A stretch of DNA of 64,000 nt from Sphingomonas sp. ID1715. GTDB taxonomy: Bacteria; Pseudomonadota; Alphaproteobacteria; Sphingomonadales; Sphingomonadaceae. The stretch spans positions 620,001 to 684,000 of the forward strand of contig NZ_JABEPR010000002.1 of NCBI RefSeq assembly GCF_013044515.1, in the 5' to 3' direction. The position numbers and the translations under genes are program-made. Each line of letters starts with the position of its first letter. Position 1 is the stretch's first letter. The notes below the pieces were generated by a model that had not been told where the DNA came from, did no database searches, and worked only from the letters and a program-made list of their open reading frames with translations. Shown piece by piece: positions 1 to 8,064 of the stretch.

Positions 1-649
1 CCGCCACTTCCGCAAGCAGCGTGTCGGCAACGACCACCTTCTGGAACAGGCCGAGCACGATCAGGGCGAGGCCCCAGAGAAACAGCGGCCGGCTGGCGAC
101 GCGAGGAGTCGCAAACTGCGGCATCAGGTCGATCGGCCGCACGATCGGGCCGGCCACCAGATGCGGAAAATAGGTCACGAACAATGCGAAATCGAGGAAG
201 CTGTCGCCGGGCTTGGCGCGCTTGAGATACACATCGAGCGTGTAGGACAGCGTAACGAAAGTGTAGAAGCTGATGCCGATCGGCAGCACGATGTCCCAGG
301 CGGGCGGCACATAGGCGACCCCGATCGCCCCCATCAGCGCCTGCCAATTCTTCAGCGCGAACGCCCCATATTTGAAGTAGCTGAGCATGCCCAGGTTGAG
401 CGCGAGGCTGACCAGCAGCAGCCGCTTGCGTTGGCGGGGCCGCTCTTCGCGGTAGATCAGCTTGGCCATCCACCAGTCGACCACCGTCGACGCCCACAAT
501 AACAGGATGAAGGGCGGATTCCACGCGGCGTAGAAGATGTAGCTGAAAATCAGCAGGTTGAACTTCTTCACCTGCCAGGAAAATGGCGCGTAGTGGAAGC
601 AAACGACGATCAGGAAGAAGACGACGAACGTCAGTGAATTGAAGACCAA
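1..649 (-). CDS. MBOAT family O-acyltransferase (3' end missing)
   Basis: This is the N-terminal 216 residues of a membrane-bound O-acyltransferase of the AlgI/DltB type, running off the left edge of the window. Such proteins transfer acyl groups, often acetyl, across the inner membrane onto exopolysaccharide or other envelope substrates. The visible part begins MVFNSLTFVVFFLIVVCFHY and continues with alternating hydrophobic segments, including FSYIFYAAWNPP and later YFPHLVAGPIVRP, the signature loop of AlgI-like members. The catalytic His lies beyond the edge. There is no ATG; the TTG at 649 sits seven bases after GGGGGAG, so I prefer it to the in-frame TTG at 655. The substrate cannot be told from the sequence. 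Confidence 0.85.
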   Translation of the reverse strand, partial: MVFNSLTFVVFFLIVVCFHYAPFSWQVKKFNLLIFSYIFYAAWNPPFILLLWASTVVDWWMAKLIYREERPRQRKRLLLVSLALNLGMLSYFKYGAFALKNWQALMGAIGVAYVPPAWDIVLPIGISFYTFVTLSYTLDVYLKRAKPGDSFLDFALFVTYFPHLVAGPIVRPIDLMPQFATPRVASRPLFLWGLALIVLGLFQKVVVADTLLAEVA

Positions 650-669
650 CGCCAAGCTCCCCCTGCCCG

Positions 670-702
670 CGCGCCGGCCTTAACATAGTTTAGGCCGGCG
701 CG
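670..702 (-). terminator. GC-rich hairpin after the winged-helix/TPR gene
   Basis: A perfect 11-bp inverted repeat (CGCGCCGGCCT at 670-680 and its complement at 692-702) lies between the stop of the downstream-reading regulator gene and the start of the MBOAT gene, both on the minus strand. No U-tract follows it, so it may be a weak terminator or a processing or attenuation structure. Confidence 0.4.
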
Positions 703-728
703 TCAGCCCGCCCGGGTGGGTCGATCGC

Positions 729-2291
729 TCAGCGCGGGAGGAGGTGGTCCGGCGTCACTCCGGCCTCGCGCCAATAACGCTCAAGCCCCATGTCGCGGCA
801 GAGCTGCGCGAAGCGGGGATCGGCGCGCGCGGGCGCGACGACGGGATTGAACAGCATCATCGTCTTCTTGAACCGCTGATCGTTGACCGACTGGCCGGGT
901 GCGGCCGGCGCCGACGGGTTGAGCAGCGGGCCGCGGAACAGCAGATAGGCGTCGGTGACCTGAAAGACGTAGTCGATCTCGCCCAAGGCGCTGAACAGCA
1001 GCACCGCATTGACGGCGCCGCCACCGCCATAGCGGGCGGCGGCGAGGTTTGCCGCGATTGCGCGGCCGCGGAGCGCGGGCGTCTTCAGCGCCTGCATGGT
1101 CGTGCGCCAGAGCTCGGCGCCCGCGCCCATCATCCGCTCGGCCTCCGGCGTTGCCAGCATGCGCAGCGCCGCGTCGGGTCGGCCGGTCAGGCCGAAAATG
1201 TGCATGCGCGCATACCAGATCGCGGGATGGCGCGGCCACAGCTGCAGGCCGCGGTCTATCGTCCGGTCGGCCGCGGGCAGATCGCCCAGGAACCATTGGT
1301 GATAGGCACGACGATATTGGAAGATCGGCGAGAGCGGATCGAGCCCGGCCGCGCGGATCACGTAGCGCGCGCCATCGCGGATCCGCCCGACCGAGATCAT
1401 CAATATACCCATCGCCGCGAGCGCGTCGAGCTGATCGGCGTGGCGGTCGAGCACCGGCTGCAGCCGCCGCTCCGCCGACAACCAGTCGCCATAGATAGGC
1501 GGCAGGGTCGCCAGCGCCGCCTCGGCGTCGGGCTGGTGCGGTTCGAGCGCCAGCGCCCGGCGCGCCGATTGCTGGCATTTGGCGGTGGCCGCGTCGATCT
1601 GTTCGACCGGAGCATATTCGGCCATGTTGCGCTGGGCGATGGAAAGCATGCCCCAGGCTTCCGCATCGTCGGGCGCACGCGCGATCGCCTGGCGCAGGAA
1701 GCCAGCGCCTTGTTCGTCGCCATCGGGATATTGATCGCGAAGCGCCTGGCGCGCGCGGTCGAGCAGCGCCTGCACCTGCGGGTCGCGCGCCGGCTTGCGG
1801 GTCGCGAGCCACGCTCCGGCGCCGGCCAGGGCAGCAGCGCCGCCCGCCACGAGCCCTCGGCGCGTCCAGTCTCGTGAGACGGCGGGCGTGGCGACGAGGG
1901 GGGCGTCGAGCCGGTAGCCGATCTTCGGAATCGTCTCGATCCCGCCTTCGGCGCCGGCCTGTTTGAGCGCGCGCCGCGCTTCGCCAACGGCGCGGTTGAG
2001 CGCGTCGTCGCCGACCACCTGGCCGTTCCAGCAGATGGCGTTCAGCTGCTCGCGCGTGACGACCTCGCCGCCCGCTTCGGCGAGGGTGACCAGCACCTGC
2101 ATGACCCGCGGTTCGACGGTGACGGCACTCGCCGGACCTTCGAGCCGGCGAAGGGCGGGTCGGATGCGCACCGGTCCGACGGCAAGCTCGGGCCGATAGG
2201 CGAGTTCGGCGGGGCGGCGGGCCGCGTTCAGGAAACGACCGAGAAACCCTTGCCTTAGCAAATCATCGGCGAAAGATCGGTGTTCCATCAT
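729..2291 (-). CDS. winged-helix DNA-binding and TPR protein (CadC-like)
   Basis: This 520-residue protein has an N-terminal OmpR/CadC-type winged helix (about residues 35-130; note VEPRVMQVLVTLAEAGGEVVT and the ending IPKIGYRLDAP). A single membrane segment follows at about 143-165, then a long alpha-helical, alanine-rich part with TPR-like repeats to the end. The family consists of one-component regulators that bind DNA in the cytoplasm and sense through a membrane-anchored C-terminal part. There is no receiver domain, so it is not a two-component regulator. Two ATGs are adjacent (2291 and 2288); GGGGGTGA upstream suits the second slightly better. It is divergent from the PEP-CTERM gene. 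The target genes and signal are unknown. Confidence 0.8.
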   Translation of the reverse strand: MMEHRSFADDLLRQGFLGRFLNAARRPAELAYRPELAVGPVRIRPALRRLEGPASAVTVEPRVMQVLVTLAEAGGEVVTREQLNAICWNGQVVGDDALNRAVGEARRALKQAGAEGGIETIPKIGYRLDAPLVATPAVSRDWTRRGLVAGGAAALAGAGAWLATRKPARDPQVQALLDRARQALRDQYPDGDEQGAGFLRQAIARAPDDAEAWGMLSIAQRNMAEYAPVEQIDAATAKCQQSARRALALEPHQPDAEAALATLPPIYGDWLSAERRLQPVLDRHADQLDALAAMGILMISVGRIRDGARYVIRAAGLDPLSPIFQYRRAYHQWFLGDLPAADRTIDRGLQLWPRHPAIWYARMHIFGLTGRPDAALRMLATPEAERMMGAGAELWRTTMQALKTPALRGRAIAANLAAARYGGGGAVNAVLLFSALGEIDYVFQVTDAYLLFRGPLLNPSAPAAPGQSVNDQRFKKTMMLFNPVVAPARADPRFAQLCRDMGLERYWREAGVTPDHLLPR

Positions 2292-2359
2292 TCACCCCCG
2301 GGCGCGAGGATAGCAGCATCCCCGCACGGCGACAAAGCCGGTCAATCAGGGGAAAGAGA

Positions 2360-3037
2360 ATGACAATGTTGTTGAAAACGCTGAGCGCCGGCGCGTTGCT
2401 GGCGTTGGCATCGGCTGCGCAGGCGGACACCGCCGCGGACCCGCTCGGCGACTTCCTCGCCAGCTTCACCGGGGCGCAGAATGCCGACCTCGACCTGGTG
2501 AGCGCCAGCGCCCGTTCCGATGGGAGCAACTTCATCCTGAGTTCGACGTCGGCGGGTGCGATCGGCAGTTCGGCCGGCAGCCTGTTCGTGTGGGGGATCA
2601 ATCGCGGGCAGGGCACGCCACGGCTGAGCTTCGGCAATCCGAGCATCGGCGGCAATGTCCGCTTCGATTCGGTCGCCGTGTTCTTCCCGGACGGGACCGC
2701 GCGCGCGGTGACCTTCCCGGCGGTGGGCGCGCCGCAGATCACGCCGCTGGCGGGCGCGGTCACCGTGGTGGGGAACACGATCACCGGCGTGGTGCCGATC
2801 GCCTTGCTGCCGTCGAACGGTTTTGCGCCGACCAGCTATACCTTCACGCTCTGGTCGCGGCTGCGGGTCAATCCGGCGCTGGACGGCACCAATGCCGAAG
2901 TGGCCGACTTTGCACCGAACGGACGGGCGCTGTTCGCCAGCGTGCCCGAGCCCGCAAGCTGGGCGATGATGATCGCCGGCTTCGGCCTAGCCGGTGCCGC
3001 GACGCGCCGGCGTCAGGCGAAGCCGGTCTTCGCCTGA
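2360..3037 (+). CDS. PEPxxWA-CTERM sorting domain protein
   Basis: This is a 225-residue secreted protein. It has an N-terminal signal peptide (MTMLLKTLSAGALLALASAAQA) and a DUF4394-like beta-rich body: SAGAIGSS, LFVWGINRG, VPIALLP. The C-terminus has the tripartite PEP-CTERM signal, with the motif PEPASWAMM, a hydrophobic helix IAGFGLAGAATRR and a basic tail. The WAMM variant is characteristic of sphingomonads. Such tails are processed by an exosortase, which is not in this window, and the proteins usually go to the cell surface or exopolysaccharide matrix. The start follows GGGGAAAGAGA. The body function is not recognised with certainty; the DUF4394 resemblance is tentative. Confidence 0.85.
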   Translation: MTMLLKTLSAGALLALASAAQADTAADPLGDFLASFTGAQNADLDLVSASARSDGSNFILSSTSAGAIGSSAGSLFVWGINRGQGTPRLSFGNPSIGGNVRFDSVAVFFPDGTARAVTFPAVGAPQITPLAGAVTVVGNTITGVVPIALLPSNGFAPTSYTFTLWSRLRVNPALDGTNAEVADFAPNGRALFASVPEPASWAMMIAGFGLAGAATRRRQAKPVFA

Positions 3038-3045
3038 TCAAGGAC

Positions 3046-3085
3046 GGTGCGAAGCAATCCAGCCTCCGTTGGATTGCTTCGCACC
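3046..3085. terminator. bidirectional hairpin between convergent genes
   Basis: A perfect 16-bp inverted repeat (3046-3061 with 3070-3085) with an 8-nt loop sits nine bases after the PEP-CTERM stop and just before the stop of the convergent porin gene. There is no U-tract on either strand, but the position and stem stability fit a shared transcription stop. Confidence 0.65.
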
Positions 3086-3091
3086 GGGTAA

Positions 3092-3925
3092 TCAGAAGGC
3101 CGCAGTCAGCGAGAAGACGACCGTGCCGCTCGAGATCGAACGGCCGCTCGCCACCGTCCCGAAGTTGGGCAGGAGCGGCAGGCGATCCGATCGCTTGATG
3201 TCGGTGTCGACATAAGCGACGCCCAAGGTCAGATTCTTCCAGGTGGTGTCGACCCCCAGAAGCCAGTCGAAATATTTGCCGGTTGGCGCCACGCTGGTGC
3301 CGTTGGGGCCGAGGCCGGGATTGCCGTCCGAATAGCCGAGATGCCCCTTGAAGGTGAACGGCGTCTTGGGAATGGCAAAGGCCGCATCGCCCCAGATATA
3401 GAAATTGTCGTCCTTCGCGCCCGGGTTCGACGGGGTGCCGGCGACATATTCGGCGCCGGTGAGATACCAGCGGCCGAGCGCCTGCTGTTTGGGCGCATAG
3501 GCGACGCCCGCCGTCAGCGCGGCCGGGCCGACAGTGCCGCTGACCTTCACATAAGGTTCGGCGAAATCGGTTTTGTCGGCGCCGCCCGCATACATGTACC
3601 AGGTGAGGCCGACATCGATGGTGGCGGCGCCCACCGGGAATTTGAAGCCACCGTAAATGTCTGACTCGAGGTTCGGTCCGCCGAACGTGCCCCAGCCCGC
3701 CAGGTTGGAGCCGAACACGCCGACATAAACGCCACTTTTGTGGTTGAGCTGGATGCTGCCCTGGACGGCGGGATCCTTGTCGCTCTGCGAAACGCCGCGG
3801 AAACGATAGTCGGACACGCCGGCGACGCTGCCGCTGATCGTGAAGTCCGACGCTTCCTCTTCGGCCATGGCGGCGGAAGAGACGAAGAAGAGGCCCAATG
3901 CCAGGACCTGGAGAGACGTGCGCAT
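3092..3925 (-). CDS. TorF family putative outer-membrane porin
   Basis: This 277-residue protein has a clear signal peptide (MRTSLQVLALGLFFVSSAAMAEE) followed by a beta-barrel rich in alternating aromatic and glycine residues. It contains the hallmark start of this family, GVSDYRFRGVSQSDKDPAVQG, and ends in an aromatic residue (SLTAAF) as expected for an outer-membrane protein recognised by BamA. Family members often lie beside nitrogen-regulation genes, and here amtB-glnK follow on the same strand. The substrate is not known. An AAAATTGTGCA motif upstream (4045-4055) is shared with the glnK upstream region, suggesting common regulation. Confidence 0.85.
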   Translation of the reverse strand: MRTSLQVLALGLFFVSSAAMAEEEASDFTISGSVAGVSDYRFRGVSQSDKDPAVQGSIQLNHKSGVYVGVFGSNLAGWGTFGGPNLESDIYGGFKFPVGAATIDVGLTWYMYAGGADKTDFAEPYVKVSGTVGPAALTAGVAYAPKQQALGRWYLTGAEYVAGTPSNPGAKDDNFYIWGDAAFAIPKTPFTFKGHLGYSDGNPGLGPNGTSVAPTGKYFDWLLGVDTTWKNLTLGVAYVDTDIKRSDRLPLLPNFGTVASGRSISSGTVVFSLTAAF

Positions 3926-4044
3926 AATACCCCGCTTGCTTGGGTTATCGTCACGTCCAGCCTGCGACCGGCCAGTCCGGCCTCAATCGGGCCGGTGCCA
4001 CCGGTGACGGGATCATGACAGAGTTTTGGCACCGCACAAGGAAA

Positions 4045-4055
4045 AAAATTGTGCA
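4045..4055. promoter_or_regulatory. AAAATTGTGCA motif upstream of the TorF-type porin
   Basis: The 11-mer AAAATTGTGCA occurs here and again at 5935-5945 upstream of glnK. At this site it belongs to a larger inverted repeat, in which GCACAA and TTGTGC are separated by nine bases (4034-4054). It resembles, without matching, the GCAC/GTGC half-sites of NtrC operators. Function is inferred from position and recurrence only. Confidence 0.35.
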
Positions 4056-4060
4056 CTGCA

Positions 4061-4094
4061 GCAAAAAAGAGGCCGGCGAGTCGCCTCGCCGGCC
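4061..4094 (-). terminator. intrinsic terminator of glnK-amtB
   Basis: Read on the minus strand, a perfect 10-bp stem GGCCGGCGAG/CTCGCCGGCC with the loop GCGA (4094-4071) is followed by TCTTTTTTGC. It lies 26 nt after the amtB stop and is a textbook Rho-independent terminator. Confidence 0.9.
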
Positions 4095-4119
4095 AGTCGT
4101 CCCTCGCAGGTGGACCTCG

Positions 4120-5523
4120 TCAGTAGTTGTAGGCGCGCTCGCCATGGGAGGAGAGGTCGAGCCCTTCGCGCTCGGCATCCTCGCTCGGGCGGAGGCCAAT
4201 GGTCTTGTTCAGGATGAAATAGAGGATGGCCGACACGCCACCCGACCAGACCAGGGTGATCAGCACCGCCTTGACCTGGGTGAGCAGCTGGCCGGCCATG
4301 TCATAGGTGCCGGGCACGGCCGGGAAGACGGTGTAATCATACCATCCCTGTCCGCCGAGCGCCGGATCGGCGACGATCGCGGTGCCGATCGCACCGACGA
4401 TGCCGCCGATGCAGTGAACGCCGAACACATCGAGCGTGTCGTCATATTGCAAGCGGTTCTTCACCGTGGCGACGAAGAAGTAGCAGATCGGCGAGACGAT
4501 CAGGCCGAGCAGGATCGACGTGCCCGGCGCCGCAAATCCCGCGGCCGGCGTGATCGCGACCAGACCGGCCACAGCGCCGGTCGCCGCGCCCAGCATCGAC
4601 GGCTTCCCATGCTTGATCTGCTCGACGACCGACCAGCTGACCGCCGCCGCCGCCGTGGCGACGAAGGTGTTGAGGAAGGCGAGCGCCGCCAAGCCGTTCG
4701 ATTCCAGGTTCGAGCCGGCGTTGAAGCCGAACCAGCCGACCCAGAGCAGGCTGGCGCCGATCATCGTCATGGTCAGCGAGTGCGGCGGGGTGGCCTCGCG
4801 GGGCCAGCCGATCCGCTTGCCGATCATGATCGCGCCGACCAGGCCGGCAATGCCGGCGTTGATGTGAACGACGGTGCCGCCGGCAAAGTCCAGCGCGCCC
4901 AGTCCGTAGAGATAGCCGGAGTCGGTGGGCGCATCGGGCAGGAAGTCGGGGCCAGCGAAATACCAGACCATGTGCGCGATCGGGAAGTATACGATCGTCA
5001 GCCAGGCGACGACGAAGATCATCAGCGAGGTGAACTTCACCCGCTCGGCAAAGGCGCCGACGATCAGCGCCGGCGTGATGCAGGCGAACGTCATCTGAAA
5101 GACCACATAGACATATTCGGGCAGATAGACGTTGTTGCTGAACGTCGCCGCATAGGTGCTGGTCGACACGCCTTGCAGGAAGGCCTTGGATAGGTTGCCC
5201 ACGAACGGCGATCCGCCGGTGAATGCGAGGCTATAGCCCCAGGATACCCAGACCAGGGCCGCCACGCAGACGATCATCAGCACCTGCATCAGCAGGCTCA
5301 GCATGTTCTTGGTGCGGACGAGACCGCCGTAGAAAAGCGCCAGCGCCGGCACCGACATCATCAGCACCAGAGCGGCAGAGACGAGCATCCAGGCGACATC
5401 GCCCTTGTTGACCATCCCGGCCATCTGCTCGGCAGTCGGTGCCTTGATCGGCCCCGCCTGCGCCCAGCCAGGCGCCGCAGTGAGGCCGAGCAGAGCGGCC
5501 GCGGCAAGCTTCAGCTTCATCAT
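4120..5523 (-). CDS. amtB: ammonium transporter AmtB
   Basis: This 467-residue Amt/Rh family channel conducts ammonium/ammonia across the inner membrane. It has a cleavable signal (MMKLKLAAAALLGLTAAPGWAQ), then eleven membrane helices. Visible family motifs include LFYGGLVRTKNMLSLLMQ, the twin-His pore elements GGTVVHINAG and DVFGVHCIGG, and GWFGFNAGS. A C-terminal cytoplasmic tail ends in SSHGERAYNY and is the docking region for GlnK. Upstream in-frame codons exist to 5550, but AAGGGGAG lies just before the ATG pair at 5523/5520. It follows glnK by 13 nt, forming the classic glnK-amtB operon. Confidence 0.95.
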   Translation of the reverse strand: MMKLKLAAAALLGLTAAPGWAQAGPIKAPTAEQMAGMVNKGDVAWMLVSAALVLMMSVPALALFYGGLVRTKNMLSLLMQVLMIVCVAALVWVSWGYSLAFTGGSPFVGNLSKAFLQGVSTSTYAATFSNNVYLPEYVYVVFQMTFACITPALIVGAFAERVKFTSLMIFVVAWLTIVYFPIAHMVWYFAGPDFLPDAPTDSGYLYGLGALDFAGGTVVHINAGIAGLVGAIMIGKRIGWPREATPPHSLTMTMIGASLLWVGWFGFNAGSNLESNGLAALAFLNTFVATAAAAVSWSVVEQIKHGKPSMLGAATGAVAGLVAITPAAGFAAPGTSILLGLIVSPICYFFVATVKNRLQYDDTLDVFGVHCIGGIVGAIGTAIVADPALGGQGWYDYTVFPAVPGTYDMAGQLLTQVKAVLITLVWSGGVSAILYFILNKTIGLRPSEDAEREGLDLSSHGERAYNY

Positions 5524-5536
5524 GAACTCCCCTTGT

Positions 5537-5875
5537 TCAGATCGCCGCATCGTTGGTCTCCCCCGTGCGGATGCGGACCGCGTGACCGACTTCGATCACG
5601 AAGATCTTGCCGTCGCCGATCGAGCCGGTGTGGGCGGCCTGCTGGATCGCCTCCACCACCCGCTCCACCTGATTGGTGGGGCAGACCACCTCGACCTTGA
5701 TCTTCGGCACGGTGTTGGTGGTGTATTCGGCGCCGCGGTAGATTTCTTTCTGACCCTTTTGTCGCCCGAAGCCCTGCACTTCGGTCACGGTCAGACCCGA
5801 TACGCCAAGCGCGGTGAGCGCCTCGCGGACTTGGTCCAGCTTGAACGGCTTGATAATGGCGGTGACGAGCTTCAT
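5537..5875 (-). CDS. glnK: nitrogen regulatory protein PII (GlnK)
   Basis: This 112-residue PII signal protein is a trimeric sensor of 2-oxoglutarate, ATP/ADP and glutamine state, and it plugs AmtB when nitrogen is plentiful. The T-loop has the uridylylation Tyr51 within YRGAEYTTNTVPK. The B-loop TGSIGDGKIFV and the C-loop RIRTGE are intact, so it should be a fully regulated PII. Length matches the family exactly. It is the first gene of the glnK-amtB operon, divergent from the cytochrome c gene. I looked for a sigma-54 promoter upstream and found no convincing TGGCAC-N5-TTGC. Confidence 0.97.
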   Translation of the reverse strand: MKLVTAIIKPFKLDQVREALTALGVSGLTVTEVQGFGRQKGQKEIYRGAEYTTNTVPKIKVEVVCPTNQVERVVEAIQQAAHTGSIGDGKIFVIEVGHAVRIRTGETNDAAI

Positions 5876-5934
5876 CCGCAGTCCCCTATGTTCCCCAGCA
5901 CGAATGTTTCACAGCGATGACATGATCGTCAACG

Positions 5935-5945
5935 AAAATTGTGCA
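5935..5945. promoter_or_regulatory. AAAATTGTGCA motif upstream of glnK
   Basis: This is the second copy of the 11-mer found upstream of the TorF-type porin gene. It lies about 60 nt upstream of the glnK start, in the glnK/cytochrome c divergent region, and is followed by GGTGC. It is a candidate operator for a nitrogen-responsive regulator; the evidence is only recurrence and position. Confidence 0.35.
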
Positions 5946-6058
5946 GGTGCGAAGAGTTTTGTTTCGCAGTTGCGAGAACGGTAACAGCTGTGACCAGTCG
6001 TGCCTCACTTGCCGTTCATCGTCAGCGGCTTAGAGAGGCGGCAACAGCGAGGAAGGAA

Positions 6059-6412
6059 ATGGTGACGATGCGGATATTGCTGATCGCTTTGGCATCGATG
6101 ACGGGCGTTGCGGCACACGCGCAGACCGATCCGAGCTTTGCACCATGTGCGGTGTGCCACACGGTCAAGCCCGGACAGAACCGGCTCGGCCCCACGCTGG
6201 CGGGCGTAGTCGGCCGCAAGAAGGCGGCCGTCGCGAACTTCAATTACTCGCCTGCGTTCAAGGCGCAGAAGGGCGTCTGGACCGAGGCCGAGCTGGACGC
6301 CTTCCTCGCCAATCCGCGCGCCAAGGTGCCCGGCACGCGCATGGTCTATGTCGGCATGCCCGACAAGGCGAAGCGCGCGAAGCTGATCGCTTGGCTGAAG
6401 GCACAAAGGTAA
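6059..6412 (+). CDS. periplasmic class I cytochrome c
   Basis: This 117-residue monohaem electron carrier has a signal peptide (MVTMRILLIALASMTGVAAHAQ), a haem-binding CAVCH motif, and a distal Met ligand probably in GTRMVYVGM. The fold order (CxxCH, RLGPTLAGVVGRK, FNYSPAFK, then KLIAWLKAQ) is that of small cytochromes c of the c550/c2 type. The ATG at 6059 follows AGGAAGGAA; the ATG at 6068 is the alternative. Longer in-frame extensions upstream lack a signal peptide at their start. The redox partner cannot be told. Confidence 0.9.
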   Translation: MVTMRILLIALASMTGVAAHAQTDPSFAPCAVCHTVKPGQNRLGPTLAGVVGRKKAAVANFNYSPAFKAQKGVWTEAELDAFLANPRAKVPGTRMVYVGMPDKAKRAKLIAWLKAQR

Positions 6413-6459
6413 GCGCGCCGTTTACCAGTCTTTCACGCCCCTGCGCCTAGTCATTGCGC

Positions 6460-6813
6460 ATGGAGAATGGTCACCACAGCCTGCTCGACGACAGCGCCGG
6501 CCCGATCGCGCGGGAGAAGCGGTTCGCCGTCTTCCTGCGCGGCGTGATCGGACGCGCCGGCAGCCGCAACCGCATGCCGCTCACCGTGCGCAACATTTCG
6601 GCGCATGGTCTGAAAGGCGAGTGCGCCTACCCGCCGCTGCCGGGCGAACCGGTGGAAGTCGACCTGCCCGGCATCGGCGCGATCTTCGGCGCCGTCCGTT
6701 GGGGCGATGGCCAGGGGATCGGCATCGAGTTTGACGGACCGATCGATCCGACGCTCGCCTTCACCCGCAACCGGCCGGGCATCCGCCGCTCCGGGCTGCT
6801 TTCCGCACACTGA
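6460..6813 (+). CDS. PilZ domain protein
   Basis: This 117-residue protein consists essentially of one PilZ-like beta-barrel: REKRFAVFLRGVIGRAG, then RMPLTVRNISAHGLKGEC, PGEPVEVDLPGIG and RWGDGQGIGIEF. PilZ domains typically bind cyclic di-GMP through RxxxR and (D/N)xSxxG. Here an NISAHG motif is present and basic residues precede it, so binding is plausible but not certain. The start is ATG 6460; TTG 6454 is also in frame. No strong ribosome-binding site is visible. Confidence 0.75.
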   Translation: MENGHHSLLDDSAGPIAREKRFAVFLRGVIGRAGSRNRMPLTVRNISAHGLKGECAYPPLPGEPVEVDLPGIGAIFGAVRWGDGQGIGIEFDGPIDPTLAFTRNRPGIRRSGLLSAH

Positions 6814-6829
6814 ACGTCGCGCGTTCGTC

Positions 6830-6881
6830 GAAGCCCTGCCCGGCACGGGGGTGGTTGGGGGAGTGTGCCGGACAGGACTTC
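6830..6881 (-). terminator. hairpin between convergent genes
   Basis: A 17-bp inverted repeat (6830-6846 with 6865-6881) has two mismatches on the plus strand. On the minus strand these become two G-U pairs and the stem is complete. It therefore best serves the small minus-strand gene ending at 6896. No U-run follows. Confidence 0.45.
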
Positions 6882-6895
6882 GCTGAACGCCCGCC

Positions 6896-7069
6896 TCAGC
6901 GCCGAGCGCGGAGCGGGATCACGGCGGCCGCCTCAGGGACCTCGGCCGCAAGCTCGACGAGACGCTGGTGGAGCAGCCGCACGCGCCGACTGCCCTCGAC
7001 CTCTTTCAAAGTCGCCGGATCCGCGCATTCGTAGCGGGCGGCGCGCAACAGGTCGGTGACATCGTGCAT
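6896..7069 (-). CDS. small hypothetical protein (57 aa)
   Basis: A short minus-strand reading frame beginning MHDVTDLLRAARYECADPAT and ending VIPLRARR. The composition (helical, with charged Lys/Glu/Arg and a single Cys) looks protein-like, unlike the Arg/Ala-rich overlapping frame starting at 7145. A weak GGCGGA precedes the ATG, and a hairpin that is complete only on this strand follows the stop. I recognise no family. It lies downstream of the LytTR regulator gene on the same strand, with a 113-nt gap. Confidence 0.5.
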   Translation of the reverse strand: MHDVTDLLRAARYECADPATLKEVEGSRRVRLLHQRLVELAAEVPEAAAVIPLRARR

Positions 7070-7182
7070 GGCATCCGCCTGCAGTCGCAGCGGTGCTTGC
7101 GAAAGCGCCCCTCGACGAGGCCCGCCGCGCCGCGTCGAACGTCACCGCCGGGCGGCGAACGACCCCTCAGGCCAGCCGAACG

Positions 7183-8028
7183 TCAGGCGGGTATTCGGCC
7201 CTTGTCGCGCTGCTTACCAATGATGCCCGTGACCGAGTCACGATAGCTGCGGCCGACCGGCACTTCCTGGCCGTCAGTGAGACGCACTGCGAGCGCGCCG
7301 GAGGGCTTGCGCAGCAACGCGACGATTGCGCTCCGCCGGCAGACGGCGGAACGGTGCACGCGGGCAAAGGCGTTTGGATCGAGCTGCGCCTCCAGGCCAG
7401 ACAAGGTGGCGCGCAGCAGGCCGCCGCCGCCGCGGGCATGCAGCCGGACATAATCACCCTCGGCCTCCACCCAATCAATGTCGCCGGCATCGACCCGGAC
7501 CGTCTCCCGCCCCCTGCTTACCCAGAATGCGTCGGCATAGGCCGGGCCGTTGGGGATCGGCTCGGCGGGGGGCTGCTCCTCCCCGCGGCTTGGAGACGGG
7601 AGCAAAGGCGCGAAGCTCAGGAAGGCGAGCGAGCCGCCGAGGAAATAGCCGGCCCAGATCAGCGCGAAGCGCAAATGCCGTTCGAAGGTCGAGGGGGGCT
7701 CGCCAAGTTCGAGCACAACCAGCCGATCGATGCCGGCGCGACCGGCGATCATCAGCGCGCAACAGGCGAGACCGGCGCCGAGCAGGATCGGGATCCGATC
7801 CTTCAGAGGGCGGACGGCGACGCGGTCGGCAAACAGGGTGAAGCCATAGAAGAGCAGCGCGCCAAGCGCGGTCGCCAGCACCCGCCGCGTCTGCCAGATA
7901 GCGGAGGGAAACTGATCCTGCAGCTGGTTCCAGGCGAGGAACAGCAGATAGGTCGCCGCCCAGAAGGCCAAAGCGCAAGCGATGCGAAGACGTTCGCGCG
8001 CCGGCACGCGCTGCAACAGCGAAAGCAT
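7183..8028 (-). CDS. membrane-anchored LytTR family regulator
   Basis: This 281-residue one-component regulator has four hydrophobic segments in residues 15-155, a proline-rich linker, and a C-terminal LytTR DNA-binding domain (about 178-275). The domain shows VDAGDIDWVEAEGDYVRLHA, then LDPNAFARVHRSAVCRRSAI and the closing VPVGRSYRDSV. LytTR domains bind direct repeats in promoters. The membrane part probably senses an envelope signal, since no receiver domain is present. A 51-residue membrane peptide lies 36 nt upstream on the same strand and is probably cotranscribed. Targets are unknown. Confidence 0.88.
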   Translation of the reverse strand: MLSLLQRVPARERLRIACALAFWAATYLLFLAWNQLQDQFPSAIWQTRRVLATALGALLFYGFTLFADRVAVRPLKDRIPILLGAGLACCALMIAGRAGIDRLVVLELGEPPSTFERHLRFALIWAGYFLGGSLAFLSFAPLLPSPSRGEEQPPAEPIPNGPAYADAFWVSRGRETVRVDAGDIDWVEAEGDYVRLHARGGGGLLRATLSGLEAQLDPNAFARVHRSAVCRRSAIVALLRKPSGALAVRLTDGQEVPVGRSYRDSVTGIIGKQRDKGRIPA

Positions 8029-8064
8029 GGCGCCCAGATAGGGTCTGCAGCGCCCAGGCGAAAG

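Noticed and set aside
3940-5193. Long plus-strand reading frame opposite amtB
   Set aside because: It is the antisense of a certain amtB gene, with Arg/Asp/Gln-rich composition and no domain; long shadow frames are normal at this GC content.
5876-6000. Sigma-54 (-24/-12) promoter upstream of glnK
   Set aside because: I searched for GG-N10-GC with TGGCAC/TTGC context and saw only weak partial matches.
6933-7145. 70-codon Arg/Ala-rich minus-strand frame
   Set aside because: Composition is typical of a shadow frame; the 57-residue frame starting at 7069 has more natural composition.
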